In this document: piece after piece, positions 1 through 8,318 of the stretch
Layout of the letters: every line of letters begins with the position of its first letter
How positions within the stretch are numbered: position 1 is the first letter of the stretch
Source of the DNA: Paracoccaceae bacterium
GTDB lineage: Bacteria > Pseudomonadota > Alphaproteobacteria > Rhizobiales > Stappiaceae
Reading direction: 5' to 3'
Length of the DNA: 58,787 nt
Assembly (NCBI GenBank): GCA_002709505.1
Contig: PARB01000090.1
Location: 1-58,787 of the forward strand
The notes under the pieces: generated by a model
The model's database searches: none
Told to the model about the DNA's origin: nothing
What the model saw: only the letters and a program-made list of their open reading frames with translations
Program-made: the position numbers and the translations under genes

Positions 1-633
1 GGCGGGCAGCATCTGCAGGCCGGCGAGGATCAGCAGCGCCATGAAGGGCGTCGTCTTCCAGACATCGACCATGACCACCGCCCACATCGCTGTTTGCGGA
101 TCCGCCGTCCAGGCAACCGGCTGGGACAATAGTCCGATGCCCATGAGAATGTCGTTCAGGACGCCGAACTGGTCGTGCAGCATCCAGCCCCACATCTTGG
201 CGGAGACGATGGTCGGGATTGCCCAGGGGATGAGAACGGCGGCGCGCACCAGGGCGCGGCCCTTGAAATTGGCGTTGAGCACCAGCGCGACAATCAGCCC
301 GAGCGCGGTTTCGATGGAAACGGACACGGCGGAAAACCAGATCGTGTTCCACACGGCATTCCACCAGGACGGATCGACGATCAGCCCGTAGGTCTCGCCG
401 TCATAGACCGAGTAGTAGTTTTCAAGCCCGATGAACCGCGTCGCCGACAGGTTCGACAGATTGGCATCGGTAAAGCCGAACCAGATGGTGCGCAGCAGCG
501 GCCAGCCGGCCACCACGGCAAGGACAACGATCATCGGCGTCAGGAACAGCCATGCGGATCTGAGCCGCGACCGCGACAGGCGCGAGCGTCGGGCCGGCGC
601 GGCGGGGGCTGTGGTCAGGGCAATGTCGCTCAT
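1..633 (-). CDS. thuF: Sugar ABC transporter permease (ThuF/MalF type), 3' truncated by window edge
   Basis: Inner-membrane permease subunit of a carbohydrate importer. The first 211 residues are visible: a basic N-terminus, a first membrane segment (WLFLTPMIVVLAVVAGWPLL), the periplasmic loop with the family pattern FGFTDANLSN, then segments around SIETALGLIVALVLN and VRAAVLIPWAIPTIVSAKMW. This is the MalF-like layout, and the wording matches my memory of rhizobial trehalose/maltose permease ThuF. The ATG follows the binding-protein gene by about 140 bases on the same strand, so the two are probably one operon. The C-terminus, with the EAA loop that contacts the ATPase, lies outside the window. 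The exact sugar is inferred. Confidence 0.85.
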   Translation of the reverse strand, partial: MSDIALTTAPAAPARRSRLSRSRLRSAWLFLTPMIVVLAVVAGWPLLRTIWFGFTDANLSNLSATRFIGLENYYSVYDGETYGLIVDPSWWNAVWNTIWFSAVSVSIETALGLIVALVLNANFKGRALVRAAVLIPWAIPTIVSAKMWGWMLHDQFGVLNDILMGIGLLSQPVAWTADPQTAMWAVVMVDVWKTTPFMALLILAGLQMLPA

Positions 634-776
634 GGGATCGGGTCCGGTTTGCCCGCGCGACCTCCGCCTGGGGTCGGCGGGAGAGGCGGGAGGCGGTGGC
701 GGCAGGTGACCGTCGTCGGGACCGCCGGGCGGGACGACGTCCGCCGTCTCGCCCTGTCGGGGCGGTGCCGGCGCGC

Positions 777-2060
777 CTACCAGCCGCGCCGCTTGATCCG
801 CTTCAGCTCGCGTTCGAGATCCGCCATCGCGGTCGCCGCGTCGGTCTTGCCGGAGAGGACGTCATGGGAGGCGTTCCAGAAGGCGTTCGAGACGCGGTTG
901 TAGTTCGTTCCGGTCACGCGCGACGGCCGGGCGACCGCATTGGTGAAGGTCTCGTAGAGGTCGCCGAAGAAGGGGGCGGCCGCGAGCACGTCCGCATCCT
1001 CGTAAAGCGATGCAATCGTCGGATTGTAGGTGCCCTCGATGGCGCGGCGCTTCTGCTCGGCCTCGCTCGTCAGATACATCACCAGATCGGCGGCGATCTC
1101 CGGGTTTGCGGAGTATTTCGACACCGAAAGCTGCCAGCCGCCCAGCGTGCCGGTGTTCTTGCCGTCCGGTCCGCCCTTGGGAAGCGCCGTGACGCCGATC
1201 TTGCCCTTCACCGGGCTGTCGGCGGAATTGCCCAGGCCCCAGGCATAGGGCCAGTTGCGCATGAAGACCGCATTGCCGGACTGGAACACGCCGCGGGCCT
1301 CCTCCTCGGCGTAGTTCAGGACGCCGCCGGGGGTGATGTCGCCGACCCAGGAGCCGGCCAGTTCGAAGGCTTCGATCGCCTTGGGATTGTTGATGGTGAT
1401 CTCGCCGTCGGCGTCGACGATGGTGCCGCCGCCGAAGCTGTCGACCCATTCCAGCGCGTCGCAGGTCAGCCCCTCATAGGCCTTGCCCTGGAAGACGAAG
1501 CCCCAGAGCGTGTCCTTGCCCTCCGCCCGCTCGGCGGCCTGGATGATCCTGGCCGTTTCGGTCATCTCCTGCCAGGTCGTCGGCACCGGCTTGCCGTGTT
1601 TTTCCAGCAAATCCTTGCGGTAGTAGAGCAGCCCCGCATCCGTGTACCAGGGCATGGCGACAAGCTGGCCGCCGACCGTGTTGTTTTCGACGATGGGGGC
1701 GAAATGCGCCTTTTCCGCGCCATCGGAATAGGCGGCGAGGTCGATGAAATGAGTGCCGAGAATGCCGGGCCAGATCACGTCGATCTGGAAGACGTCGATG
1801 TCGTCCGCGCCGGAGGCGAGCAATTGCTGGTACAGAGCCAGCCGTTCCGTGGTCGAGTTCGGCGTGGAGACGATCTTGACCGTGTTGCCGGTCTTTTCCG
1901 CCCAGGCATCGGCGCCGGATTTGCACAATTCCAGTTCGATGCCGACAGCGCCGCAGGAAATGGAGATTTCCGCAGCCTGTGCGCCGGCGTGCCCGGCACC
2001 CAGGGGGGCAAAGAGCGGCACCGCAAGCGCGGTCGCGGCCAGAATGGATGTGCGCAGCAT
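777..2060 (-). CDS. thuE: Sugar ABC transporter substrate-binding protein (ThuE-like)
   Basis: Periplasmic binding protein of about 427 residues that would capture an alpha-glucoside such as trehalose or maltose. It opens with a Sec signal peptide (MLRTSILAATALAVPLFAP, cleavage near AGAQA) and continues with AEISISCGAVGIELELCKSG and TTERLALYQQLLASGADDID, the pattern of family-1 extracellular solute-binding proteins related to rhizobial ThuE. Two adjacent ATG codons follow GGAGG; the second has the better spacing (6 nt) and was chosen. The gene precedes the permease and is divergent from a LacI-type regulator, with two operator palindromes between, so it is probably substrate-induced. Substrate identity is inference. 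Confidence 0.85.
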   Translation of the reverse strand: MLRTSILAATALAVPLFAPLGAGHAGAQAAEISISCGAVGIELELCKSGADAWAEKTGNTVKIVSTPNSTTERLALYQQLLASGADDIDVFQIDVIWPGILGTHFIDLAAYSDGAEKAHFAPIVENNTVGGQLVAMPWYTDAGLLYYRKDLLEKHGKPVPTTWQEMTETARIIQAAERAEGKDTLWGFVFQGKAYEGLTCDALEWVDSFGGGTIVDADGEITINNPKAIEAFELAGSWVGDITPGGVLNYAEEEARGVFQSGNAVFMRNWPYAWGLGNSADSPVKGKIGVTALPKGGPDGKNTGTLGGWQLSVSKYSANPEIAADLVMYLTSEAEQKRRAIEGTYNPTIASLYEDADVLAAAPFFGDLYETFTNAVARPSRVTGTNYNRVSNAFWNASHDVLSGKTDAATAMADLERELKRIKRRGW

Positions 2061-2308
2061 CATGGTCCTCCGATTGCTTCGGCCCTTGCACCGCCAAGGC
2101 GATGTCCGCCGATCCCGTCTCGCGTGGCCCGACCGCAAACCGGCAGGCATCACCGCGTCGTCGAAAAAGGTTTCGACCGGCAAAATCTGTCTGGAGAGGG
2201 GATGTCTCGGATGGCGAAGACTTGAGATCCACGCCGGAACGGTCCCCGCGTGTCACCCTGCCCCGGCGCGCCCCGTACGAAGCTGCGTCATCCTGGTCAG
2301 CGCCCCTC

Positions 2309-2322
2309 CCAAAGCGCTTTGG
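2309..2322. promoter_or_regulatory. LacI-family operator 1
   Basis: Perfect 14-bp palindrome CCAAAGCGCTTTGG. The central CG step with A/T-rich flanks is typical of LacI/GalR-type operators, and an identical copy lies 253 bp away beside the repressor gene. It lies about 250 bp upstream of the binding-protein ATG. Binding by the adjacent LacI-type protein is inferred from position and type. Confidence 0.75.
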
Positions 2323-2561
2323 ATTTTGAGCCTGCCGGATCGTCCCGGATGAGTCAAGCGACGTTGCGGCACTTTCCATTGTGCAGAGCGGCGAGGTGGT
2401 TTTGCGACGCACAAGAAAAATGGCTGGATTTGGCGCTTTCAAAGCCCTTAGGATCAGCGAGGAGGGTAAGCTTGCACCCGGGGATGCCGATTTTCCGGGG
2501 AGGGCCCGCTGCGGTCTGGCAAGAATTCGCCTGTGAAAAATGCTGATCTCGAAGTGTTTTT

Positions 2562-2575
2562 CCAAAGCGCTTTGG
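2562..2575. promoter_or_regulatory. LacI-family operator 2
   Basis: Second exact copy of the palindrome CCAAAGCGCTTTGG, about 210 bp upstream of the repressor start. The identity of both copies inside otherwise unrelated flanks points to selection, and the site is placed to allow autoregulation. Confidence 0.75.
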
Positions 2576-2598
2576 GTTACGATCTGTGTGCGGCAACG

Positions 2599-2638
2599 GA
2601 TGCGGCCGGCTGTCGGATGCGGCCGGCTGTCGGATGCG
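2599..2638. repeat. 17-bp direct tandem repeat, 2.3 copies
   Basis: The unit GATGCGGCCGGCTGTCG occurs twice head to tail, followed by a further GATGCG. It lies between operator 2 and the repressor start. It may simply reflect recent slippage; no function is evident. Confidence 0.8.
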
Positions 2639-2785
2639 CGGTCTTCGCAGTCTGGCGCGGGTCGCGGGGGCGGGGCGGGGCGGTTCGCGGATCGCCTTGC
2701 AAAGCCGACGGCCGTGTGGTCGAAGCGCCGGGACGCGCGGGCGGGATGAAAACGGAGAGAGGCTCTTGTCGGGAGGATCGGTCGG

Positions 2786-3808
2786 GTGAACCTGCGTGAA
2801 CTCTCCGCTCATCTGGGCCTGTCCCAGACCACGGTGAGCCGGGCGCTCAACGGCTACGCCGACGTTGCGCCCGCCACCCGCCGCAAGGTGGTGGAGGCCG
2901 CGGAGCGGGTTGGCTATCGCCCGAATTCCGGCGCCCGGCGGCTGGCGACCGGGCGCTCCCAGGCGCTCGGCATCGCCTTTCCCGTCGACCGCAACCTGCT
3001 GCTCGATCCGCATTTCATCGAATTTCTCGCCGGCGTTGCCGCGACGGCGGGGGAGAAGGGCTACGACCTGACTGTCAGCCCCACCACCGGCACGGAAGAC
3101 GAGGTCTATCGCCGGTTCGCCCGCACGCGCACGGCGGACGCCGTGATCCTGTCGGGACCGGCGGTTGAGGATCGGCGCATCGCCCTGCTCAACGGGCTGG
3201 GTCTGCCTTTCGTGGTGCACGGGCGCACGCAAACGCCGCTTCCCTACGCCCATGTCGATATCGACAACCGCGGCGCCTTTCGCCAGGCATGCCGGCTTCT
3301 GCTCGATCTCGGGCATCGGCGGATCGCGCTGATCAACGGCGATGAGGGGCAGACCTTCGCCCGCGACCGCCGCTCGGGCTGGCAGGAGGCGCTGGCGCAG
3401 GCGGGGCTGGCCGACGATCCGGACTGCCCGTCCTGCTGCGGCGCGATGACGGAAGAAAACGGCTACCGCTTCGCGCGCGCGCTTCTGGAGCGAACGCCGG
3501 CGCCGACGGGCCTGTTGTGTTCCAGCGTCCTGCTGGCGTTCGGCGCCTATCGGGCGATCCGCGATCTTGGCCTCACGGTTGGACGGGATGTTTCCGTGAT
3601 CGCCCATGACGACGATCTTCCGTTCTTGCGTCCTCACACGCTCGATCCGCCGCTGACGGTCACCCGCAGCCCGATCCGCAAGGGCGGCGAGCAGGTCGCC
3701 GATTTCGCGATCCGTCTTGCCACCGGTACGCCGATCGACCAGCTCACGGACGTGAAGCCGGTGGATCTGGTCTATCGCGGATCGGTGGCCGCGCCCGCAA
3801 GCGGGTAG
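2786..3808 (+). CDS. LacI/GalR-family transcriptional regulator
   Basis: A 340-residue repressor. Residues 1-24 form the HTH (LRELSAHLGLSQTTVSRALN), followed by the hinge-type sequence GYRPNSGARRLATGRS, and residues about 60-330 form a periplasmic-binding-protein-like effector domain that would bind a sugar. The GTG start is preceded by GGGAGGA with 8-nt spacing. It is divergent from the ThuE-like operon and flanked by two identical LacI-type palindromes, so it most likely represses that operon and itself until the sugar binds. In rhizobia the trehalose locus has a comparable ThuR; the assignment here rests on context. Confidence 0.93.
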   Translation: MNLRELSAHLGLSQTTVSRALNGYADVAPATRRKVVEAAERVGYRPNSGARRLATGRSQALGIAFPVDRNLLLDPHFIEFLAGVAATAGEKGYDLTVSPTTGTEDEVYRRFARTRTADAVILSGPAVEDRRIALLNGLGLPFVVHGRTQTPLPYAHVDIDNRGAFRQACRLLLDLGHRRIALINGDEGQTFARDRRSGWQEALAQAGLADDPDCPSCCGAMTEENGYRFARALLERTPAPTGLLCSSVLLAFGAYRAIRDLGLTVGRDVSVIAHDDDLPFLRPHTLDPPLTVTRSPIRKGGEQVADFAIRLATGTPIDQLTDVKPVDLVYRGSVAAPASG

Positions 3809-3841
3809 ATCTCCCCAAGGGGTGATGACGAATTTTTTAAA

Positions 3842-3887
3842 ACGTCAAGATATTGATATAATGTATTTTTTTAAATCTAATTGACGT
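3842..3887. repeat. Inverted repeat ACGTCAA/TTGACGT in AT-rich thiolase leader
   Basis: Seven-base arms ACGTCAA and TTGACGT are separated by 32 bases of very AT-rich DNA that contains a good -10-like TATAAT (3857-3862). The stretch is strikingly AT-rich for this genome and lies between the end of the LacI-type gene and the thiolase. It may be a regulator-binding region; the regulator is unknown. A weak hairpin followed by six T (about 3809-3838) could terminate the repressor transcript. Confidence 0.4.
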
Positions 3888-4028
3888 AATGGTAAAAATA
3901 ATATCTTGCGCGTTTCCCGCCAAGGTGGAATTCTCGCTGCCGATCCGATCGTCTCTGTCCGATCTGCTGCCGGTGCCGGCCATGAGCCGGGGCGCGGCGG
4001 GGATGCGCGACCAACAGGGAGTAAGCAG

Positions 4029-5195
4029 ATGACCGCTGCCATCGTGGGCTGGGCCCATACGCCATTTGGAAAGCACACCGAGGAAACCGTCGAGAGCCTG
4101 ATCGTCAAGGTCGCGCGTGACGCCATCGCGGACGCCGGGCTCGAGGCCGGCGATGTCGACGAGATCGTGCTCGGTCATTTCAATGCGGGCTTTTCCGAGC
4201 AGGACTTCACCGCCTCCCTGGTGCTTCAGGCCGACCCCGCCCTGCGCTTCAAGAAGGCGACTCGCGTCGAAAACGCCTGCGCGACCGGGTCCGCGGCCGT
4301 GCATCAGGGCGTGCGCGCGGTGACCTCCGGCGAGGCGCGGGTGGTGCTCGTCGTCGGCGTCGAGCAGATGACGACGACGCCGGGTCCCGAGATCGGCCGC
4401 AATCTGCTCAAGGCCTCCTATCTCCCCGAGGATGGCGACACCCCGGCCGGTTTCGCCGGCGTGTTCGGCAAGATCGCGCAGGGCTATTTCCAGAAATACG
4501 GCGACAAGTCCGATGCGCTCGCCGCGATTGCCGCCAAGAACCACCGCAATGGCGTCAACAACCCCTATGCGCAGATGCGCAAGGATCTGGGCTTTGATTT
4601 CTGCCGCACCGAGAGCGAGAAGAACCCCTTCGTCGCCGGCCCGCTGAAGCGCACCGACTGTTCGCTGGTGTCCGACGGTGCGGCGGCGCTCGTGCTCACC
4701 AATGTCGAGACCGCGCTCGGTCGCGACAAGGCTGTTGCCTTCCGCGCCCTCGCGCATGCGCAGGACTTCCTGCCGATGTCGAAGCGCGACATTCTCGCCT
4801 TTGAGGGCTGCGGTGCGGCGTGGAGCCGGGCGCTCGACTCGGCCGGCCTTGGCATCGAGGATCTCTCCTTCGTCGAGACCCATGACTGTTTCACCATCGC
4901 CGAACTGATCGAATATGAGGCGATGGGCCTGACGAAGCCGGGCGAGGGCCATCGCGCCATTCTCGAGGGCTGGACCGAGATGGGCGGCAAGCTTCCGGTC
5001 AATCCGTCGGGCGGGCTGAAGGCAAAGGGCCATCCGATCGGTGCGACCGGCGTCTCCATGCACGTCCTGAGCGCGATGCAGCTCACCGGCCGTGCCGGCG
5101 ACATTCAGGTCAAGGACGCAGAACTCGCCGGGATCTTCAATATGGGCGGCGCTGCCGTTGCCAACTATGTGTCGGTGCTCCAGCCGCTGCGCTAG
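4029..5195 (+). CDS. Thiolase-family acyl-CoA acyltransferase (SCP-x type)
   Basis: A 388-residue thiolase-fold enzyme, expected to perform thiolytic cleavage or acyl transfer on acyl-CoA. Nucleophile candidate C84 lies in RVENACATGSAA; the second catalytic pair is in THDCFTIAE, and the C-terminal motif is SGGLKAKGHPIGATG. The classical C-terminal Cys of degradative thiolases is absent, which places it with SCP-x/acetyl-CoA-acetyltransferase-like members rather than AtoB/PhaA. The ATG follows AGGGAG with normal spacing; an upstream in-frame start lacks a ribosome site. It stands alone after a long AT-rich leader, so the substrate cannot be read from context. Confidence 0.88.
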   Translation: MTAAIVGWAHTPFGKHTEETVESLIVKVARDAIADAGLEAGDVDEIVLGHFNAGFSEQDFTASLVLQADPALRFKKATRVENACATGSAAVHQGVRAVTSGEARVVLVVGVEQMTTTPGPEIGRNLLKASYLPEDGDTPAGFAGVFGKIAQGYFQKYGDKSDALAAIAAKNHRNGVNNPYAQMRKDLGFDFCRTESEKNPFVAGPLKRTDCSLVSDGAAALVLTNVETALGRDKAVAFRALAHAQDFLPMSKRDILAFEGCGAAWSRALDSAGLGIEDLSFVETHDCFTIAELIEYEAMGLTKPGEGHRAILEGWTEMGGKLPVNPSGGLKAKGHPIGATGVSMHVLSAMQLTGRAGDIQVKDAELAGIFNMGGAAVANYVSVLQPLR

Positions 5196-5284
5196 GCGGT
5201 TTTGGCGAGCTTAGACGCCGGGGCGGACGGCGGGCGTCACGCGCGACGCCTTCTTCCGTTCGCCCCGCGCAGCGCAAAGGCACC

Positions 5285-6016
5285 CTAGATCAGGCTTGCC
5301 TCCATGTGCCGCGCCAGATCGAGCAGGTCGAAGGCGATCACGTCCCACGCATCGGCGGGCGCAAGGTCGGTGGTCTGGCCCTTGCCGAATTCCTTCGGTC
5401 TGGAGAAGAAGGCTGTCTTCAGGCCGGCGGCGCGCGCGGCGTCGAGGTCCCGGTTGTGGGCCGACACCAGCATGACCTCGCCCGGGTCCAGCCCGATCGC
5501 GGCGGCGCAATGGGTGTAAACCTTGCTCGCCGGAGGGTGGCAGCGCGCCAGATCGGCCCCGAGGATCAGGTCCCACGGCAATCCCGCGCTCTTTGCCAGC
5601 CAGGTCATCATGGAAATTGAGCCATGGCTGCAGGGCGCAATCACATATTCGCGCCTGAGCGCGCGCAGCCCGGGCACGCTGTCCGGCCATGGGCGCAGGC
5701 TCTCCCAGGCGCGCTCCAGCGCCGCCCTTTCCCTGGCGCCGAGGCGATGGGCCAGATCGGCGTCGTCCAGGACTTTCGCCAATGTCTCGCGATGGGTCGT
5801 GTCGAGGGGCACATAGCGGGCCTCGTCGGCGGCATCGCCCGCGGTCTCGAGGAGGCGGGCGGCGATTTCCGCGCGCCAGGCATCGGCAAGGTCCCGGGCC
5901 CTGATATCGGCGCCGGATTTGGCGAAAGCCTGGTCGAAGGCATTTGCGATGCCGCTCCGCCAGTCCACCACGGTTCCGAAAACATCGAAGAAAATAGCTT
6001 TGACCACGGCATTCAC
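5285..6016 (-). CDS. Haloacid dehalogenase type II (HAD superfamily)
   Basis: A 243-residue HAD hydrolase of the L-2-haloacid dehalogenase type. The nucleophile Asp is in motif I FFDVFGTVVDW (residues 9-19); motif II is around APCSHGSISMM, and motif III/IV around HPPASKVYTHCAAAIG and VSAHNRDLDAARAAG. It would hydrolyse a 2-haloacid or a similar small substrate through an aspartyl-ester intermediate. The start is GTG; the nearby ATG is in another frame. It is convergent with the thiolase gene and no partner genes suggest a pathway. Confidence 0.88.
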   Translation of the reverse strand: MNAVVKAIFFDVFGTVVDWRSGIANAFDQAFAKSGADIRARDLADAWRAEIAARLLETAGDAADEARYVPLDTTHRETLAKVLDDADLAHRLGARERAALERAWESLRPWPDSVPGLRALRREYVIAPCSHGSISMMTWLAKSAGLPWDLILGADLARCHPPASKVYTHCAAAIGLDPGEVMLVSAHNRDLDAARAAGLKTAFFSRPKEFGKGQTTDLAPADAWDVIAFDLLDLARHMEASLI

Positions 6017-6509
6017 TCTTGTCGAATTATGGGCTGTCTCAGGGTAGAATGCATGTCTGAGGTTGTTCGTTCAAATTGATCAACCCTTAGTGTATTTTGA
6101 GAGTAAAATATTAGCATCGTTAAAAACGATTCGGTATGACAAAGTACTACTTCTGGCGGCGAAAATATTTCATAGGGTGTCTGATTCCGGTTAATGCCAA
6201 TTAATTTTATTTCTATATGGCAGATGTGAATTCATTTATATTTAGGTTGTGGCTAACAAAATTATGCAATTCTCACTTCGCGTTTTTTCTTACCGCAAAC
6301 GTATAAGAGTACGCGGATCCAAGCAAACCATGTTTTCATGGCCAGCGATGACCGGTCTCCGCCATCAATTCGATGGCGCTTTGGAGCCCGGCGACGCGGG
6401 AGAATGATTTTTCTCTCTTTGCCCCTGCGATTGAAATGCCATGCCCGGCGCAAAGTCCGCGCAGGCCTTATGTGTTGGCGGTATCCAACGCAGTCGGAGT
6501 CTGCTGTCC
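6017..6509. other. AT-rich intergenic region upstream of the cys operon
   Basis: Nearly 500 bases without a gene, markedly AT-rich between about 6080 and 6310 and then returning to normal composition. It contains a small dyad ATCGTT-aaa-AACGAT (6116-6130) and the A/T element CAATTAATTTTATT. It is the only space for the promoter of the sulfate-reduction operon and probably carries its activator sites (a CysB/CbL-type LysR protein would be expected), but no consensus can be verified by eye. Confidence 0.5.
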
Positions 6510-7946
6510 ATGTCGCGCCAGTCCGATCGAAAACTCGATGTGTTTCCAGCCTTTCAAAAGGTCGCGGGTCGCCGTGTGGTCGTGGTCGGCGGCGGCGAGG
6601 AGGCGGCCGCCAAGCTCCGGCTTCTGTCGGAAACCTCGGCCGTGCTCGAGGTGATTTCGCCCACCGTCGATGAGGCGCTCGCCGCGGCCATCGAGACAAC
6701 CGGGGCGATCTGGCACCGCACGGCGTTTCGCCCTGCATTGCTGACCGGGGCCGCTCTTGCCTTTGCGGCAAGTGGCGACGAGGCGGCGGATACCGCCGTC
6801 GTCAACGCCGCTCGCGTCTTCGGCATTCCGGCAAATGCGGTTGACCGTTCCGCGCTCTGCGATTTCTACGTCGGCGCCCTGGTGAACCGGGCGCCGGTCG
6901 CCATCGCCATCACCTCAACGGGCGTCGGGCCGGTTCTCGCGCGCCACATCCGTGCGCGCATCGAGGCCATGCTGCCCGGCACGACCGGCGACCTTGCCCG
7001 TCTGGCCGAGAGTTTTCGCGACACGGTTGCGCGGGTGATCGCGCCCGGCGCGGACCGCCGGCGCTTCTGGGCGCGGTTCTTTTCGGGAAGCGTTGCCGCA
7101 AACCTTCAGGCCGGGCGTGCCGACGTGGCGCGCGCGGAGGCGCAGCGCCTCCTGAACACCCGCAACGACGAGCCCGGTTTCGTCTGGCTGGTCGGCGCCG
7201 GTCCGGGCGCGGAGGATCTGCTGACGCTGCGCGCCCAGCGCCTGCTCCAGGAAGCCGACGTGATCGTGCATGACGCGCTCGTTCCCGATGCGGTCGTTGC
7301 CATGGGCCGGCGCGATGCGGAGCGCATCGCCGTCGGCAAGCGCAAGGGCGCCCATTCGGTGCCGCAGGAGGAGATCAACGCCATCCTGGTGCGCGAGGCC
7401 GCTGCCGGGCACCGGGTCGTGCGGCTCAAGAGCGGCGATCCGCTGGTGTTCGGCCGGGCCGGCGAGGAACTCGCCGCGCTCAAGGCGGCCGGCATCGGCT
7501 GCGACATCGTGCCGGGCGTCACGGCGGCCCTTGCGGCTGCGGCGAGCGTGCGCATTCCGCTCACCCTGCGAGGTGTTGCCTCGCAGCTTGTCTTTGCAAC
7601 CGGCCACGACAAGGACGGCGACACGCTGCCTGCCTGGGCCGACCTTGCGCTCTCCGGCGCCACGGTCGCCGTCTATATGGGCCGCACCGTGGCTGCGCGG
7701 GTCGCGGCGCGGCTGATCGCGGCCGGCCTGCCGGCGCAAACGCCCGTCGCCGTGATCGAGAACGCCGCGCAGCGTGGCGAGCGTTTTCTTGCCGGCGCGC
7801 TCGACGACCTCGGCGTGCTGGGCACGCGCGACGACATCGACGGACCGGTCCTGATCGTGGTCGGGGAGGTCGTCGCCCATGCGGATCTCGCTGCCAGCGA
7901 ACCGCTCCGGGTTGCCGGGCCGCTGCGCGCCATCGCTGCCGCCTGA
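6510..7946 (+). CDS. cysG: Siroheme synthase (multifunctional CysG)
   Basis: A 478-residue fusion that makes siroheme for sulfite reductase. Residues about 10-210 are the precorrin-2 dehydrogenase/ferrochelatase part, with the NAD loop VVVVGGGEEAAAKL and the conserved VDRSALCDFY and GVGPVLARHIR stretches. From about residue 225 comes the uroporphyrinogen-III C-methyltransferase, with the SAM motifs LVGAGPGAEDLLTLRAQR and RLKSGDPLVFGRAGEE. The chosen ATG follows CGGAGT; an in-frame ATG 69 bases upstream would add a non-conserved extension. It is the first gene of a tightly spaced rightward sulfur operon, consistent with cofactor supply to CysI. Confidence 0.95.
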   Translation: MSRQSDRKLDVFPAFQKVAGRRVVVVGGGEEAAAKLRLLSETSAVLEVISPTVDEALAAAIETTGAIWHRTAFRPALLTGAALAFAASGDEAADTAVVNAARVFGIPANAVDRSALCDFYVGALVNRAPVAIAITSTGVGPVLARHIRARIEAMLPGTTGDLARLAESFRDTVARVIAPGADRRRFWARFFSGSVAANLQAGRADVARAEAQRLLNTRNDEPGFVWLVGAGPGAEDLLTLRAQRLLQEADVIVHDALVPDAVVAMGRRDAERIAVGKRKGAHSVPQEEINAILVREAAAGHRVVRLKSGDPLVFGRAGEELAALKAAGIGCDIVPGVTAALAAAASVRIPLTLRGVASQLVFATGHDKDGDTLPAWADLALSGATVAVYMGRTVAARVAARLIAAGLPAQTPVAVIENAAQRGERFLAGALDDLGVLGTRDDIDGPVLIVVGEVVAHADLAASEPLRVAGPLRAIAAA

Positions 7947-7973
7947 CGAAATCTTGCTGAAAGGATCCTGCAC

Positions 7974-8279
7974 ATGAAGGCACTGACCGCAAACCGGCTG
8001 ATCGACGGCGAGGTCGTCTGGCTCGGCCGGTCCGGCCAATGGGTCGAGATGTTGCAGTCGGCGTGGGGACTGGAAACCCCGGAAGCGGAAGCCGAAGCGC
8101 TGGCCATCGGCGCGAAGGCCGTGGCCGACAGGCTTCTGGTCGACCCCTATCTGATCGATCTGCGCCGCACGGAGGATGGCATCGAGGCGGTGCGCTTCCG
8201 CGAGCGGATCCGCGCGAAAGGGCCGACCACGCGCCCCGATCTCGGCAAGCAGGCACGACGCGAAACCTCCGCCGCGTGA
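7974..8279 (+). CDS. DUF2849 protein, sulfur-operon partner
   Basis: A 101-residue soluble protein opening MKALTANRLIDGEVVWL, recognised as the DUF2849 family that in Alphaproteobacteria sits between cysG and cysI. It has no Cys cluster, signal peptide or membrane segment. Gaps of 27 and 39 bases to its neighbours put it in the same operon, so it probably assists sulfite reductase assembly or regulation, but its biochemical role is unknown to me. Confidence 0.88.
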   Translation: MKALTANRLIDGEVVWLGRSGQWVEMLQSAWGLETPEAEAEALAIGAKAVADRLLVDPYLIDLRRTEDGIEAVRFRERIRAKGPTTRPDLGKQARRETSAA

Positions 8280-8318
8280 CGGCAGTCAACGGGCCCGCGC
8301 GCCTTCAGGAGACATGAC

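Larger units (their letters stand above)
2061..2785. promoter_or_regulatory. Divergent control region between sugar operon and lacI-type gene
   Basis: A long non-coding stretch between the leftward sugar operon and the rightward repressor gene. It holds two identical 14-bp palindromes 253 bp apart and a short 17-bp tandem repeat (all listed separately). The spacing would permit DNA looping by a tetrameric or paired LacI-family protein, but that is inference. Short open frames inside it have no recognisable domains or convincing ribosome sites and were not called. Confidence 0.6.

Noticed and set aside
6262-6339. 25-codon leftward frame MKTWFAWIRVLLYVCGKKKR... in the AT-rich cys leader
   Set aside because: It has a plausible helix-plus-basic-tail look, but no ribosome site and no way to judge conservation by eye.
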